Origin: CAYPGJ01 sp050174775
GTDB taxonomy: Bacteria; Planctomycetota; Phycisphaerae; Phycisphaerales; UBA1924
Reading direction: 5' to 3'
Length of the DNA: 64,000 bases
Assembly: GCA_050174775.1 (NCBI GenBank)
Contig: JBFXJP010000003.1
Location: 267,357 to 331,356 of the forward strand
The position numbers and the translations under genes were made by a program. The notes beneath the pieces were generated by a model that was given only the letters and a program-made list of their open reading frames with translations, searched no databases and was not told the origin of the DNA. Positions 1 through 8,136 of this stretch are shown piece by piece. How positions within the stretch are numbered: position 1 is the first letter of the stretch; every line of letters begins with the position of its first letter.

Positions 1-336
1 CGTCCGAAACAACCAAGGCATCGAAAACGTCAGCACGCCCCCCCCGAAGTGACTCAACACCCCAAACCGCCCCGCGTCCTCCACGCCCCTCTCCGGCGTG
101 ATCCGAATGTCCTCCATCCCCATCCCTCCGTTCCACTCGGCCTTGAACCCGATCGGACACCGGATCGCCCACCCCGCCTGATTCGCCATCACCATCGGCA
201 AGCACCGATACGGAATCCGATGCGGGAACGCGTCCATCCACTCCCGCCTCACCCCCGCCGGCTCGATCACCCAACCCTCCTCCGGCCGAATCCGATACGC
301 CGTCAACTCCAGCTTCGTCCGCGCCTCGTCGCTCAT
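1..336 (-). CDS. DUF6065 family protein, C-terminal part cut off by the window edge
   Basis: The first 112 codons of a minus-strand gene are visible; the rest lies before base 1. The translation starts MSDEARTKLELT and then has the blocks EEGWVIEPAG, WMDAFPHRIPYRCLPMVMAN, QAGWAIRCPIGFKAEWNGGM and SHFGGGVLTFSMPWLFRT, which I recognise from DUF6065 proteins (short cytoplasmic proteins of unknown function). No catalytic motif is known for this family. The ATG at 336 is preceded at a 6-base spacing by TACGAT, so it is probably a leaderless start. Family assignment is from memory of the conserved blocks; no function is claimed. Confidence 0.75.
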   Translation of the reverse strand, partial: MSDEARTKLELTAYRIRPEEGWVIEPAGVRREWMDAFPHRIPYRCLPMVMANQAGWAIRCPIGFKAEWNGGMGMEDIRITPERGVEDAGRFGVLSHFGGGVLTFSMPWLFRT

Positions 337-342
337 GCACAC

Positions 343-348
343 ATCGTA
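343..348 (-). promoter_or_regulatory. TANNNT -10 box (TACGAT) of the DUF6065 gene, leaderless type
   Basis: On the minus strand TACGAT is followed by exactly six bases and then the ATG at 336. A -10 box at that distance puts the transcription start on the start codon itself. No Shine-Dalgarno sequence is present. It is one of fourteen such arrangements in the window. Confidence 0.5.
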
Positions 349-370
349 AGTGAACCGAGCCGCGCGCTCT

Positions 371-640
371 AAAACCCCTCCCCCCTCGTGGGGGAGGTGG
401 TTCGTGGCTTTGCACGAACCGGTGGGGGGGACTACCGCCTATCCCAGCGCACTTCGCGCGAGCGACCGCATCAAAAACTCCTCCCCCCTCGTGGGGGAGG
501 TGGTTCGTGGCTTTGCACGAACCGGTGGGGGGGACTACCGCCTATCCCAGCGCACTTCGCGCGAGCGACCGCATCAAAAACTCCTCCCCCCTCGTGGGGG
601 AGGTGGTTCGTGGCTTTGCACGAACCGGTGGGGGGGACTA
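371..640 (+). repeat. R1 palindromic repeats, three tandem copies with a 103-base period
   Basis: Three copies begin with an A-run at about 371, 473 and 576. Each has two adjacent hairpins: a C-rich/G-rich stem (CCTCCCCC with GGGGGAGG) and a perfect 8-base stem GGTTCGTG / CACGAACC with a 6-base loop, then a G-run and GACTACC. Copies 1 and 2 are nearly identical over the full 103 bases, including a tail ending GCGAGCGACCGCATC; copy 3 changes after GACTACC and runs into the end of the DUF559 gene. No coding potential is credible here. The structure resembles REP-type bacterial interspersed palindromes. Confidence 0.85.
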
Positions 641-644
641 CCTG

Positions 645-1001
645 CTACCCCTCGCTCTCGCACGCGCGCCGAACAAACGCAACAACAGCATCCACGTCGC
701 GCAACACATCATCATCCGCGACGCGCACGACGCGCCATCCATCCCGCGCGAGCCACGTATCGCGCTCGGCGTCGTCGCGCCCCTTCTCCCCCCGATGTGT
801 CCGGCCGTCCAGCTCAACAATCACTTTGCGTTCATGACAACAGAAGTCGACGACGCACGCTCCGATGTTCGACTGCCGTCGGAATCTCGCGCCGATGCTT
901 TCGTGCCGCAGCTTTGACCACAGCAGTCGCTCAGGAAACGTCATGCGCTTACGCAAGCCCTGCGCGCGTTCGATCATGTGCCGCCGAAACGATTCATTCA
1001 C
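645..1001 (-). CDS. DUF559 domain protein (Vsr-like, restriction-endonuclease fold)
   Basis: This 118-residue protein shows the DUF559 pattern: an N-terminal RAQGLRKRMTFPERLLWSKLR segment, then RFRRQSNIGACVVDFCC, KVIVELDGRTHRGEKGRDDAERD and a C-terminal GWRVVRVADDDVLRD. DUF559 is related to very-short-patch-repair nucleases; the D in VVDF and the E/D of VELDG are the expected metal-binding acidic residues, so nuclease activity on DNA is likely but its target is unknown. The GTG at 1001 follows TAGAAT by six bases, indicating a leaderless start. The gene is embedded in R1 repeats: copy 3 abuts its 3' end and copies 4-6 begin 35 bases beyond its start, which suggests that gene and repeats travel or are maintained together. 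Confidence 0.85.
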   Translation of the reverse strand: MNESFRRHMIERAQGLRKRMTFPERLLWSKLRHESIGARFRRQSNIGACVVDFCCHERKVIVELDGRTHRGEKGRDDAERDTWLARDGWRVVRVADDDVLRDVDAVVAFVRRACESEG

Positions 1002-1007
1002 GCCGCG

Positions 1008-1013
1008 ATTCTA
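1008..1013 (-). promoter_or_regulatory. TANNNT -10 box (TAGAAT) of the DUF559 gene, leaderless type
   Basis: TAGAAT on the minus strand is followed by six bases and then the GTG start at 1001. It is close to the -10 consensus and sets the start codon choice. Confidence 0.5.
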
Positions 1014-1035
1014 AAGCCGGCGGAGCGAGTGCATC

Positions 1036-1490
1036 AAAAACCCCTCCCCCCTCGTGGGGGAGGTGGTTCGTGGCTTTGCACGAACCGGTGGGGGGGACTA
1101 CCTGCAACCCCAATCGCCCATCGCGCGAGCGGCTGCTTCAGAAAACCCCTCCCCCCTCGCGGGGGAGGTGGTTCGTGGCTCTGCGCGAACCGGAGGGGGG
1201 CCGATCTACGGGGGTTGCAAGGGGGGCGCAGCCCCCATGCACTGCATGTTCCCGGGCTCCAAGGGCGCCGCTGCTCGCTCCCCCGCTCGCTCCGCTCCCG
1301 GGCGAGACTCGCAGCGCGATCAACAAACAATCACGCCGCGCGATCGCGCACTGAAAACCCCTCCCCCCTCGTGGGGGAGGATGTCGCGAAGCGACAGGTG
1401 GGGGGGACTACCACCAACCCCACGCGCTCATCGCGCGATGTTCCAAACGGGGGTTGCAAGGGGGGCGAAGCCCCCATGCACCGCATCAAC
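1036..1490 (+). repeat. R1 repeats, three diverged copies plus a nested 40-base repeat
   Basis: Copies start at about 1036, 1142 and 1354. Copy 4 matches the left array. Copy 5 has changed the second stem to GTTCGTG / CGCGAAC, keeping pairing through a G-U. Copy 6 replaces it altogether by TGTCGC GAA GCGACA. A second repeat, about 40 bases starting CGGGGGTTGCAAGGGGGGCG and ending in a GCCCCCATGCA block, follows copies 5 and 6 (about 1209-1249 and 1448-1487) and itself forms a GGGGGGC / GCCCCC stem. Nothing coding is seen between 1002 and 1549. Confidence 0.8.
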
Positions 1491-1549
1491 TACAACTCTT
1501 GGATTGCCAGCGTCGCCCGATTATCGTGGCGCCAAATAAAGGAACCGAT

Positions 1550-2248
1550 ATGCACCTCGTCATCGCCTCACTTGCGCTCTCGGCCGCGCTCGCCACGCCT
1601 CCAAATCTCCTCATCAATGGCGGATTCGAGCAACCGCTGAACGACCAAGGCCTCGGCTTCTACACAACCATCCCCGGATGGACACTCGCCGAGGGCACTC
1701 ACTTCGAACTGTGGTGGAACTACTCCGGTCCCGCCGCCGAGGGCCGACAGAACCTTGAACTCGATGGACATCAGCCCATCACGCTCCATCAGGACGTCAA
1801 CGTCCTACCCGGACGCGGCTACGTCATTCGCTTCGCCTTCTCGCCCCGCGCCGGCACCGAAGACAATCAACTGGAAGTGCTATGGGACGGGATATCGTTA
1901 GACGTACTGAGCGCCAATGGCGTCGGTCTGACAGGGACGAACTGGACGTACCACGAATACGCCGTGTCGGCCTCAAGCGATACCGCTCGCCTTACCTTCC
2001 GCGCCCTGGACATCCCCGACACGTACGGCACCCTGCTTGATGACGTCTCCGTCACCCGCGCGTTCTGTCCCGGTGACGTCAACGGCGATTTCGTGGTCAA
2101 CTTTTTCGACCTAAACGCTGTGCTCGCCGTCTTCGGCTCCCGCTTTGGCGAAATCCTCTACATCCCCCAAGCGGATCTGAACGGCGACGGCGCGATCGAC
2201 TTTCTTGATCTCAACGTTGTGCTCTCATTCTTTGGCGATGTGTGTTAG
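1550..2248 (+). CDS. Secreted DUF642-like protein with C-terminal dockerin-like domain
   Basis: The 232-residue product begins with a hydrophobic signal sequence (MHLVIASLALSAALA). Residues about 20-165 form a jelly-roll-like module with NLLINGGFEQP, an IPGW turn, NLELDGH and a final LLDDVSVT, the pattern of DUF642/choice-of-anchor carbohydrate-binding-like domains. Residues about 170-232 carry two EF-hand-like loops, DVNGDFVVNFFDLN and DLNGDGAIDFLDLN, the dockerin-type tail common on planctomycete exported proteins. The frame is open farther upstream, but that part translates repeat DNA; the ATG at 1550 has AAGGAA upstream and begins the signal peptide. Ligand and anchoring partner are unknown. 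Confidence 0.75.
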   Translation: MHLVIASLALSAALATPPNLLINGGFEQPLNDQGLGFYTTIPGWTLAEGTHFELWWNYSGPAAEGRQNLELDGHQPITLHQDVNVLPGRGYVIRFAFSPRAGTEDNQLEVLWDGISLDVLSANGVGLTGTNWTYHEYAVSASSDTARLTFRALDIPDTYGTLLDDVSVTRAFCPGDVNGDFVVNFFDLNAVLAVFGSRFGEILYIPQADLNGDGAIDFLDLNVVLSFFGDVC

Positions 2249-2280
2249 CAATTAGTGCCCGGACGGGCTATCGGCGCGAC

Positions 2281-3036
2281 CTACAAAGTGCCATCCGTAG
2301 ATGCAGCCGATGGTGCGCGATCGGAATTTGCGAGGTAATAGCCTACACATGGTCGAGATTGCGTGATAGCTGTGCGTCCGAGTCGTGACCAAGCGTAAAG
2401 CCGAAGCGAGAAGACGCACATTGGGCGTCCCAGCGATGTATGACTCCATACACAAAGATAGCGGCACTTCTTGTTGTAGCAGAACACGCGATCGGTAGAT
2501 CCGAGTCGGTGATGCCGCGCAAGGTAGCGCGTGGTGACAACGTAATCGAGGATTGGCGGTCTGGGTGTAGGGGTCGACCCTGTGAAGTCTGCTTCGGTAA
2601 ATGGTGTGCAGATAGCTTTGTGAGTGCTCGCGGGCAAGAACTCTCGATACAGTGCGGCATGGAATCCTCTTACCCATCGCCATATAGATGCGACAAAGTC
2701 TGGACCTTCAACAAGTCCGAATCCAGCGATTTCGTCTCCACATTCAAAATCGTGAAGCGTAATGAGCTGGGGTGACCCCGCTAATGGTCTGCCTGTAAGA
2801 GGGGCGAGTAGTTGTCCAGTGCGTTGGTCCAATGACGATTGGTGCGTGTTGCAACGCTCATGCGCGTCCAGAATGAGCGGCCACGACTGCAGATCATCGC
2901 GCCCAAATACCGCGCGGGGTGGGACATGGTCCTTTGTGCGATTCTCGCTCTGACCAAACGTCTCGCCGCACAAATAGCAGAATGGCAGCGTAATCCGAGG
3001 TCGCGGCCTCTTGTCGTCGACTATTAGGCCACCCAT
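2281..3036 (-). CDS. HNH-endonuclease-like zinc-binding protein
   Basis: The 251-residue product has a CYLC pair (residues 20-23), KDHVPPRAVF (DH at 36-37), and H59 followed by RCN (62-64). This C-x2-C...DH...H-x2-CN spacing is the HNH/bba-metal pattern of endonuclease-like proteins; the rest is not recognised, though a C-terminal RYLCVWS...GRPMCVFSLRLYAW block looks conserved. Base composition is visibly poorer in G+C than its neighbours and lacks their third-position bias, suggesting acquisition. The start at 3036 lies in the U-run of the groL terminator, so transcription must come from readthrough or an internal promoter, and the true start may be downstream. Function is uncertain (DNA or RNA nuclease, or only a fold relative). 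Confidence 0.55.
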   Translation of the reverse strand: MGGLIVDDKRPRPRITLPFCYLCGETFGQSENRTKDHVPPRAVFGRDDLQSWPLILDAHERCNTHQSSLDQRTGQLLAPLTGRPLAGSPQLITLHDFECGDEIAGFGLVEGPDFVASIWRWVRGFHAALYREFLPASTHKAICTPFTEADFTGSTPTPRPPILDYVVTTRYLARHHRLGSTDRVFCYNKKCRYLCVWSHTSLGRPMCVFSLRLYAWSRLGRTAITQSRPCVGYYLANSDRAPSAASTDGTL

Positions 3037-3069
3037 AAAAAACCCGCGCCCCCTTCCGAGGACGCGGGT
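3036..3069 (-). terminator. Rho-independent terminator of the groES-groL operon
   Basis: On the minus strand ACCCGCG (3069-3063) pairs with CGCGGGT (3048-3042) and is followed by six T residues (3041-3036). It lies 15 bases past the groL stop. Confidence 0.85.
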
Positions 3070-3084
3070 CTGTATCTCGTCTTC

Positions 3085-4719
<1,635 letters not shown>

Positions 4720-4778
4720 GGGTATCTCTTTCCTTCACAGTCCTAAGAAATCGTGGTGTATCTCGTCGTGAAGCGAGC

Positions 4779-5000
4779 TCAGGCGACCGTGCCGATCTTC
4801 AACGCCGCGACGCGCGCCGCGTCGAGGATGAACACCGCCTGTCCGTCCGTCACCTTCACGAGGTCGTCCTTCTCATGCGGGATCAAAATGGCCCGCTTCA
4901 CCTTCAGCGCCGCGCCGTTCGCCACCTCGGCAAGCACGATCTCCAGATCGCGCTCCCCGTTCAGCTCCGCGAGCGCCTGACGCAGTTGATCGCTCGTCAT
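4779..5000 (-). CDS. Small conserved-looking protein between groES and groL
   Basis: A 73-residue protein starting MTSDQLRQALAELNGERDLE. It is strongly charged, mixed alpha/beta by eye, with a central AALKVKRAILIPHEKDDLVKV strand region; no cysteines, signal or membrane segment. It begins seven bases after the groES stop and lies 59 bases before groL, so it must be co-transcribed with the chaperonins. The frame continues upstream into groES, but the ATG at 5000 is the start that fits an operon. I do not recognise a family. A role as chaperonin accessory or regulator is only suggested by position. Confidence 0.7.
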   Translation of the reverse strand: MTSDQLRQALAELNGERDLEIVLAEVANGAALKVKRAILIPHEKDDLVKVTDGQAVFILDAARVAALKIGTVA

Positions 5001-5007
5001 GCCGCGC

Positions 5008-5346
5008 TCAGTCGACGATGGCGAGGATCTCGTCCTCATCCATGATCAGCAGGTCCTGGTTGTTCAGCTTCACCTCGGTCCCCGCGTACGAGTTGAACAG
5101 CACCTTGTCCCCGACCTTCACGCTCAGCGGGATGCGGTCCCCCGACTCCTCATTCACCTGCCCCGGACCCACCGCCAGCACCGAGCCCGACTTGGGCTTG
5201 TCCTTGGCCTTCTCCGGCAGATACAGACCCGACTCCGTCTTCTCCTCGGCGTCATCCCGCTTCACGATCACCTTCGACCCCAGCGGCTTGATGTTCACTT
5301 TCGTCCCCGACTTCGAGGGGGCCGGCGCCGTCGCTGTCTTTGCCAT
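5008..5346 (-). CDS. groES: 10 kDa co-chaperonin GroES
   Basis: The 112-residue product has the GroES core: IKPLGSKVIVKRDDAEEKTESGLYLPEKAK (mobile-loop region), VLAVGPGQVNE, VKVGDKVLFNSYAGTEVKLNNQDLLIMDEDEILAIV. It caps the GroEL ring. Compared with the usual 95-100 residues it has about 15 extra N-terminal residues rich in Ala/Pro/Lys. The ATG has AAGGAG ten bases upstream. It heads the chaperonin operon. The upstream 85 bases show no CIRCE inverted repeat, so heat-shock control must use another mechanism if present. Confidence 0.96.
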   Translation of the reverse strand: MAKTATAPAPSKSGTKVNIKPLGSKVIVKRDDAEEKTESGLYLPEKAKDKPKSGSVLAVGPGQVNEESGDRIPLSVKVGDKVLFNSYAGTEVKLNNQDLLIMDEDEILAIVD

Positions 5347-5432
5347 CGAACCTGCTCCTTTATCTGCTTCGTCTCAACTACGTGAATGCTCTGTATCAAC
5401 CACGTTCCGGCGCACACCGCCGGGAACTACAC

Positions 5433-5957
5433 CTACTCGGCCAAAACTTGAGGTTTCCCGCCGGGCCACATTCCTGAGTAATGCCGCTCCAAAATCCGCT
5501 GCATCACCCTCAGAATTGACTCGAGCGTCACCGGCGGGTCCATCGCGGCAAACACCCCCGCACGCAACGCGCAATGCAGGTCCCGCACGTCCTCCCGCGA
5601 ACTCTTCCCCCGCTTCACCACCACCGTCGGCGGCGCAACCTGCTGCCGTGCAAGCAGATCCAGCACCCTCGCCCCGGCCTCCTCCTTCGCGCACACCCCG
5701 TCAAACGGCAGCCGCAGATCCACCACCGCCATGTGAATCCGCCGACCCCCGATGATCTCCGCGGCCTGCTTCGCACACCCCGCCCGGAAACTCCGAACCC
5801 CAAACGGCTCAAGGAGTTGCGGCAATCGGTCCGCCCACGAGTCCGTCTGCCACCCCGAATACGTCAGGAGCAGATTGAGCCTCGGATCACTCCCCCCAGG
5901 GGGAATGGGCTGCTCAGGGTGGGCTGGATGTCCGGGGACGGACCGCATCGTGCGCAT
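5433..5957 (-). CDS. Divergent response-regulator receiver-like protein
   Basis: The 174-residue product has one receiver-like domain, about residues 26-160. D80 in HMAVVDLRLP is in the phosphoacceptor position, and VVVKRG followed by GVFAAMDPPVTLESIL corresponds to the beta4-Thr/Ser and beta5-Lys regions, but the expected acidic pair after the first strand is missing (LLLTYSGWQTD), as is the conserved lysine. It may therefore bind partners without classic phosphorylation. There is no output domain and no kinase gene nearby. The first 25 residues (Pro-rich) may be untranslated; the start is uncertain. Confidence 0.6.
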   Translation of the reverse strand: MRTMRSVPGHPAHPEQPIPPGGSDPRLNLLLTYSGWQTDSWADRLPQLLEPFGVRSFRAGCAKQAAEIIGGRRIHMAVVDLRLPFDGVCAKEEAGARVLDLLARQQVAPPTVVVKRGKSSREDVRDLHCALRAGVFAAMDPPVTLESILRVMQRILERHYSGMWPGGKPQVLAE

Positions 5958-6091
5958 CGCCGTGCAAGACCCGCGCCGCCTTCAAGCCCTGTGGGCATCC
6001 CCGCCGTGGCCGAAAAACCCCGCTTCTCCCCCCGAAAACCCGGTCTTTGCTCATCCAGGGGCGCGCGCGGGCGCCGATTTGGCAGGCCGGA

Positions 6092-6553
6092 TCAGTGGTC
6101 CTTCAGCCCACGCCGAGACGCCTTCCGCTCCGACTTCTGTGATTTGGCTTTCAGCCGACGCTCTTTCGACGCCTTCGTCGGCTTGGTTTTGACCCGCGGT
6201 TTGGGCGGTGTAAGTGCCTTCAGCACAAGCCGTTGCAGCCGGTCCACGCACTCCGCCATGTTCATCCGCTGCGAGCGGTGCGCATCCGCGGCCAGGACGA
6301 TCTCATCCGTATCCGTCAGCTTCGACCCCGCCAGTGCGCGCAAACGCCGACCCGCCGCGGGCGAAATCGGGATCTCCGAAACAAACACTCTCAACTGCGC
6401 CTGCGTGGCCCTTTTGTTGACGTTCTGGCCCCCAGGACCGCTCGACCGCACGAACGTGAACCGCAGCGCGCTCGACGGAATGACGCACCCCGCGCGCACG
6501 AACACGCCCTCCCCCTGCGCCTCCGAACCTGTGTTGTCCCGTTCCTCCGCCAT
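6092..6553 (-). CDS. arfB: ArfB/YaeJ-type peptidyl-tRNA hydrolase (ribosome rescue)
   Basis: The 153-residue protein has the release-factor catalytic block RSSGPGGQNVNKRAT with GGQ at 41-43, which hydrolyses peptidyl-tRNA on stalled ribosomes. It lacks codon-recognition domains. The C-terminal 40 residues are Lys/Arg-rich (KTKPTKASKERRLKAKSQKSE), as in ArfB, where this tail enters the empty mRNA channel. Length and layout match ArfB rather than RF1/RF2. TATCGT lies nine bases upstream of the ATG and a GGAG sits within that spacer, so initiation mode is ambiguous. It is divergent from the neighbouring outer-membrane-like gene. Confidence 0.88.
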   Translation of the reverse strand: MAEERDNTGSEAQGEGVFVRAGCVIPSSALRFTFVRSSGPGGQNVNKRATQAQLRVFVSEIPISPAAGRRLRALAGSKLTDTDEIVLAADAHRSQRMNMAECVDRLQRLVLKALTPPKPRVKTKPTKASKERRLKAKSQKSERKASRRGLKDH

Positions 6554-6609
6554 CGTCTCCGCACGATACGCTTGCTCCCCGTTTCCCCTCCGCTCAGAAG
6601 GAGCCCAGA

Positions 6610-7491
6610 TTGCGATATCTCTCGCCCATCCTTCTCCTCGCGGCCCTCTCCGCCACCTCCCACGCCCAGGCCCAGGAGCCCCCCCAGCCCGAAACGCCCG
6701 AGGTCACCGAAGAGCTCGCCGACTCCGAAGCGCCGGGCAAGCTCTCGGAGGGCAAGTGGTTATGGAATGACCGCCACCCCGCGCAGTGGGTCGTCCAGTT
6801 CGAGCCCAGCGCCTGGCTGATCGGGCTCGCGGGCGATGTCCGTGTCGGGGGTGGCACGCGTGTCGACCTCACCAGCGTCGGCGCCGACGACCCCGCCGTG
6901 GCCCCGGCGGGCGAACTCCATTTCCGTGGAGACATCTGGACCGTCTCCCTCTCCGGCTTCGCCGTCGGCATCGACGAATCCGAGCCCGCCGCGCTCGGTT
7001 TCACCGCCGGCGCCCTCACCGTCGGCGCGGGCGCGCCCGTGCGCACCGAATTCGACTACACCGGCCTCGAAGCCACGCTCGGCGCTCGGATCTGGGAACA
7101 ACCCCTCGGCGATGAGCCCGCCGAGCAGGTGATGATGCGACTCCATCTGTACGGCGGCGCGCGCGCACACGTCGTCGATGTCCGCTTCTCCTCCGGCGGC
7201 GCGAGCGCGGAAGACTCCGTTACGTGGGTCCAGCCCCTTCTCGGCGCCAAGCTCGAACTCGAGCTCTGGGACGTCGGCTCCTTCGACGTCGCCCTCGACT
7301 ACGGCCTCTGGCCGGGCGGCAGCAACGACATCAGCGGGCTCAACGTCATCGCGGGCTTCCAGTGGCGCCCCTGGGGCCACGTCGGCGTGCAGGTGGGCTA
7401 CCGCCTCCAGGTTGTGGACGGGGAGGACGGGGACTTCGAGTGGGACGGTTCCGCCGCGGGCTTTTACGGCGGCGCCGTGATTCGTTTTTGA
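6610..7491 (+). CDS. Predicted outer-membrane beta-barrel protein
   Basis: The 293-residue product starts with a signal peptide (MRYLSPILLLAALSATSHAQAQ). The mature part has alternating hydrophobic strands with Gly/aromatic turns (AWLIGLAGDVRVGGGTRVDL, AELHFRGDIWTVSLSGFAVGI, VGVQVGYRLQVV) and ends with a C-terminal phenylalanine (GAVIRF), typical of barrels inserted by BamA. No named family was recognised. The start codon is TTG, chosen because AAGGAG lies eight bases before it. rsmD follows 12 bases after the stop, so the two are probably co-transcribed. The G/C excess changes sign near the end of this gene. Confidence 0.65.
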   Translation: MRYLSPILLLAALSATSHAQAQEPPQPETPEVTEELADSEAPGKLSEGKWLWNDRHPAQWVVQFEPSAWLIGLAGDVRVGGGTRVDLTSVGADDPAVAPAGELHFRGDIWTVSLSGFAVGIDESEPAALGFTAGALTVGAGAPVRTEFDYTGLEATLGARIWEQPLGDEPAEQVMMRLHLYGGARAHVVDVRFSSGGASAEDSVTWVQPLLGAKLELELWDVGSFDVALDYGLWPGGSNDISGLNVIAGFQWRPWGHVGVQVGYRLQVVDGEDGDFEWDGSAAGFYGGAVIRF

Positions 7492-7503
7492 GGCAGAAAA
7501 CGC

Positions 7504-8127
7504 ATGCGGATCATCGCGGGTGAGTTCAAATCCAGGCCGATCTATTCACCCCCGGACGAGGGCACGCGCCCCATGCCGGACCGGGTGAAGGAGAGCGTCT
7601 TCTCGATCCTGCGCGGGCACTGCGAGGGCGCGCGCGTCGCGGACTTCTTCTCCGGGACCGGCACCGTGGGGCTCGAAGCGATCTCGCGCGGAGCTGTGGA
7701 GTGCGTGTTCGTCGAGAAGCGACGCGAGGTCGCGCGCATCCTCGAAGCCAACATCGAGATGCTGGGCGCCGGTGAGCGCGCGCAGGTGGTCGTCGGGGAC
7801 GCTCTGGGGATCGGCGCGATCTCGCGCGTGACCCCCGGCACGCACCTCATTTTTATGGACCCGCCCTACGCCATGATGGAGGATCCGGCCCAGCGTCGGC
7901 GCGTCCTGAGCGCTGCGTCGAAGCTGGTGGAGAGGCTCGATCCGAAGGGGTATCTGCTGCTGCGGACGCCTTCTCCGCTGCTGGACACGGCGCCGTCGGG
8001 GGAGAAGTCCGAGGTGTCGCTGCGGATCGAGGGGGCGCGGGGCCCGGAGACGCACGACTACCGGGGGACGGCGGTGCACTTCTACGTGCGTGAGGATGCG
8101 CCGGGTGACGAGTCGGGCGGGGAGTAG
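7504..8127 (+). CDS. rsmD: 16S rRNA (guanine(966)-N2)-methyltransferase RsmD
   Basis: The 207-residue product begins MRIIAGEFKSRPI, the RsmD signature start, followed by the SAM-binding ADFFSGTGTVGLEAISRGA (about residues 43-61), an acidic VFVEKR end of strand 2, and the catalytic DPPY at 119-122. It methylates G966 of 16S rRNA during small-subunit assembly. It sits 12 bases after the barrel gene and its stop lies within the -10 box of the CCA-adding enzyme gene. Confidence 0.93.
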   Translation: MRIIAGEFKSRPIYSPPDEGTRPMPDRVKESVFSILRGHCEGARVADFFSGTGTVGLEAISRGAVECVFVEKRREVARILEANIEMLGAGERAQVVVGDALGIGAISRVTPGTHLIFMDPPYAMMEDPAQRRRVLSAASKLVERLDPKGYLLLRTPSPLLDTAPSGEKSEVSLRIEGARGPETHDYRGTAVHFYVREDAPGDESGGE

Positions 8128-8130
8128 ACT
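8125..8130 (+). promoter_or_regulatory. TANNNT -10 box (TAGACT) before the CCA-adding enzyme, leaderless type
   Basis: TAGACT is followed by six G/C bases and the GTG at 8137. It overlaps the rsmD stop codon, so part of the match (TAG) is coding-constrained; this is one of the weaker members of the set. Confidence 0.4.
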
Positions 8131-8136
8131 GGGGGC

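Noticed and set aside
371..679. R1 tandem array as a CRISPR
   Set aside because: Period is 103 bases with the whole unit repeated, no unique spacers, and no cas genes nearby.
350..1354. Several + strand frames of 100-330 codons across the R1 repeats
   Set aside because: They translate the palindromic repeats, giving repeated SPLVGEVVRGFARTGGGDY-like peptides; no start signals and no conservation expected.
5347..5432. CIRCE heat-shock operator upstream of groES
   Set aside because: No TTAGCACTC / GAGTGCTAA-like inverted repeat is present.
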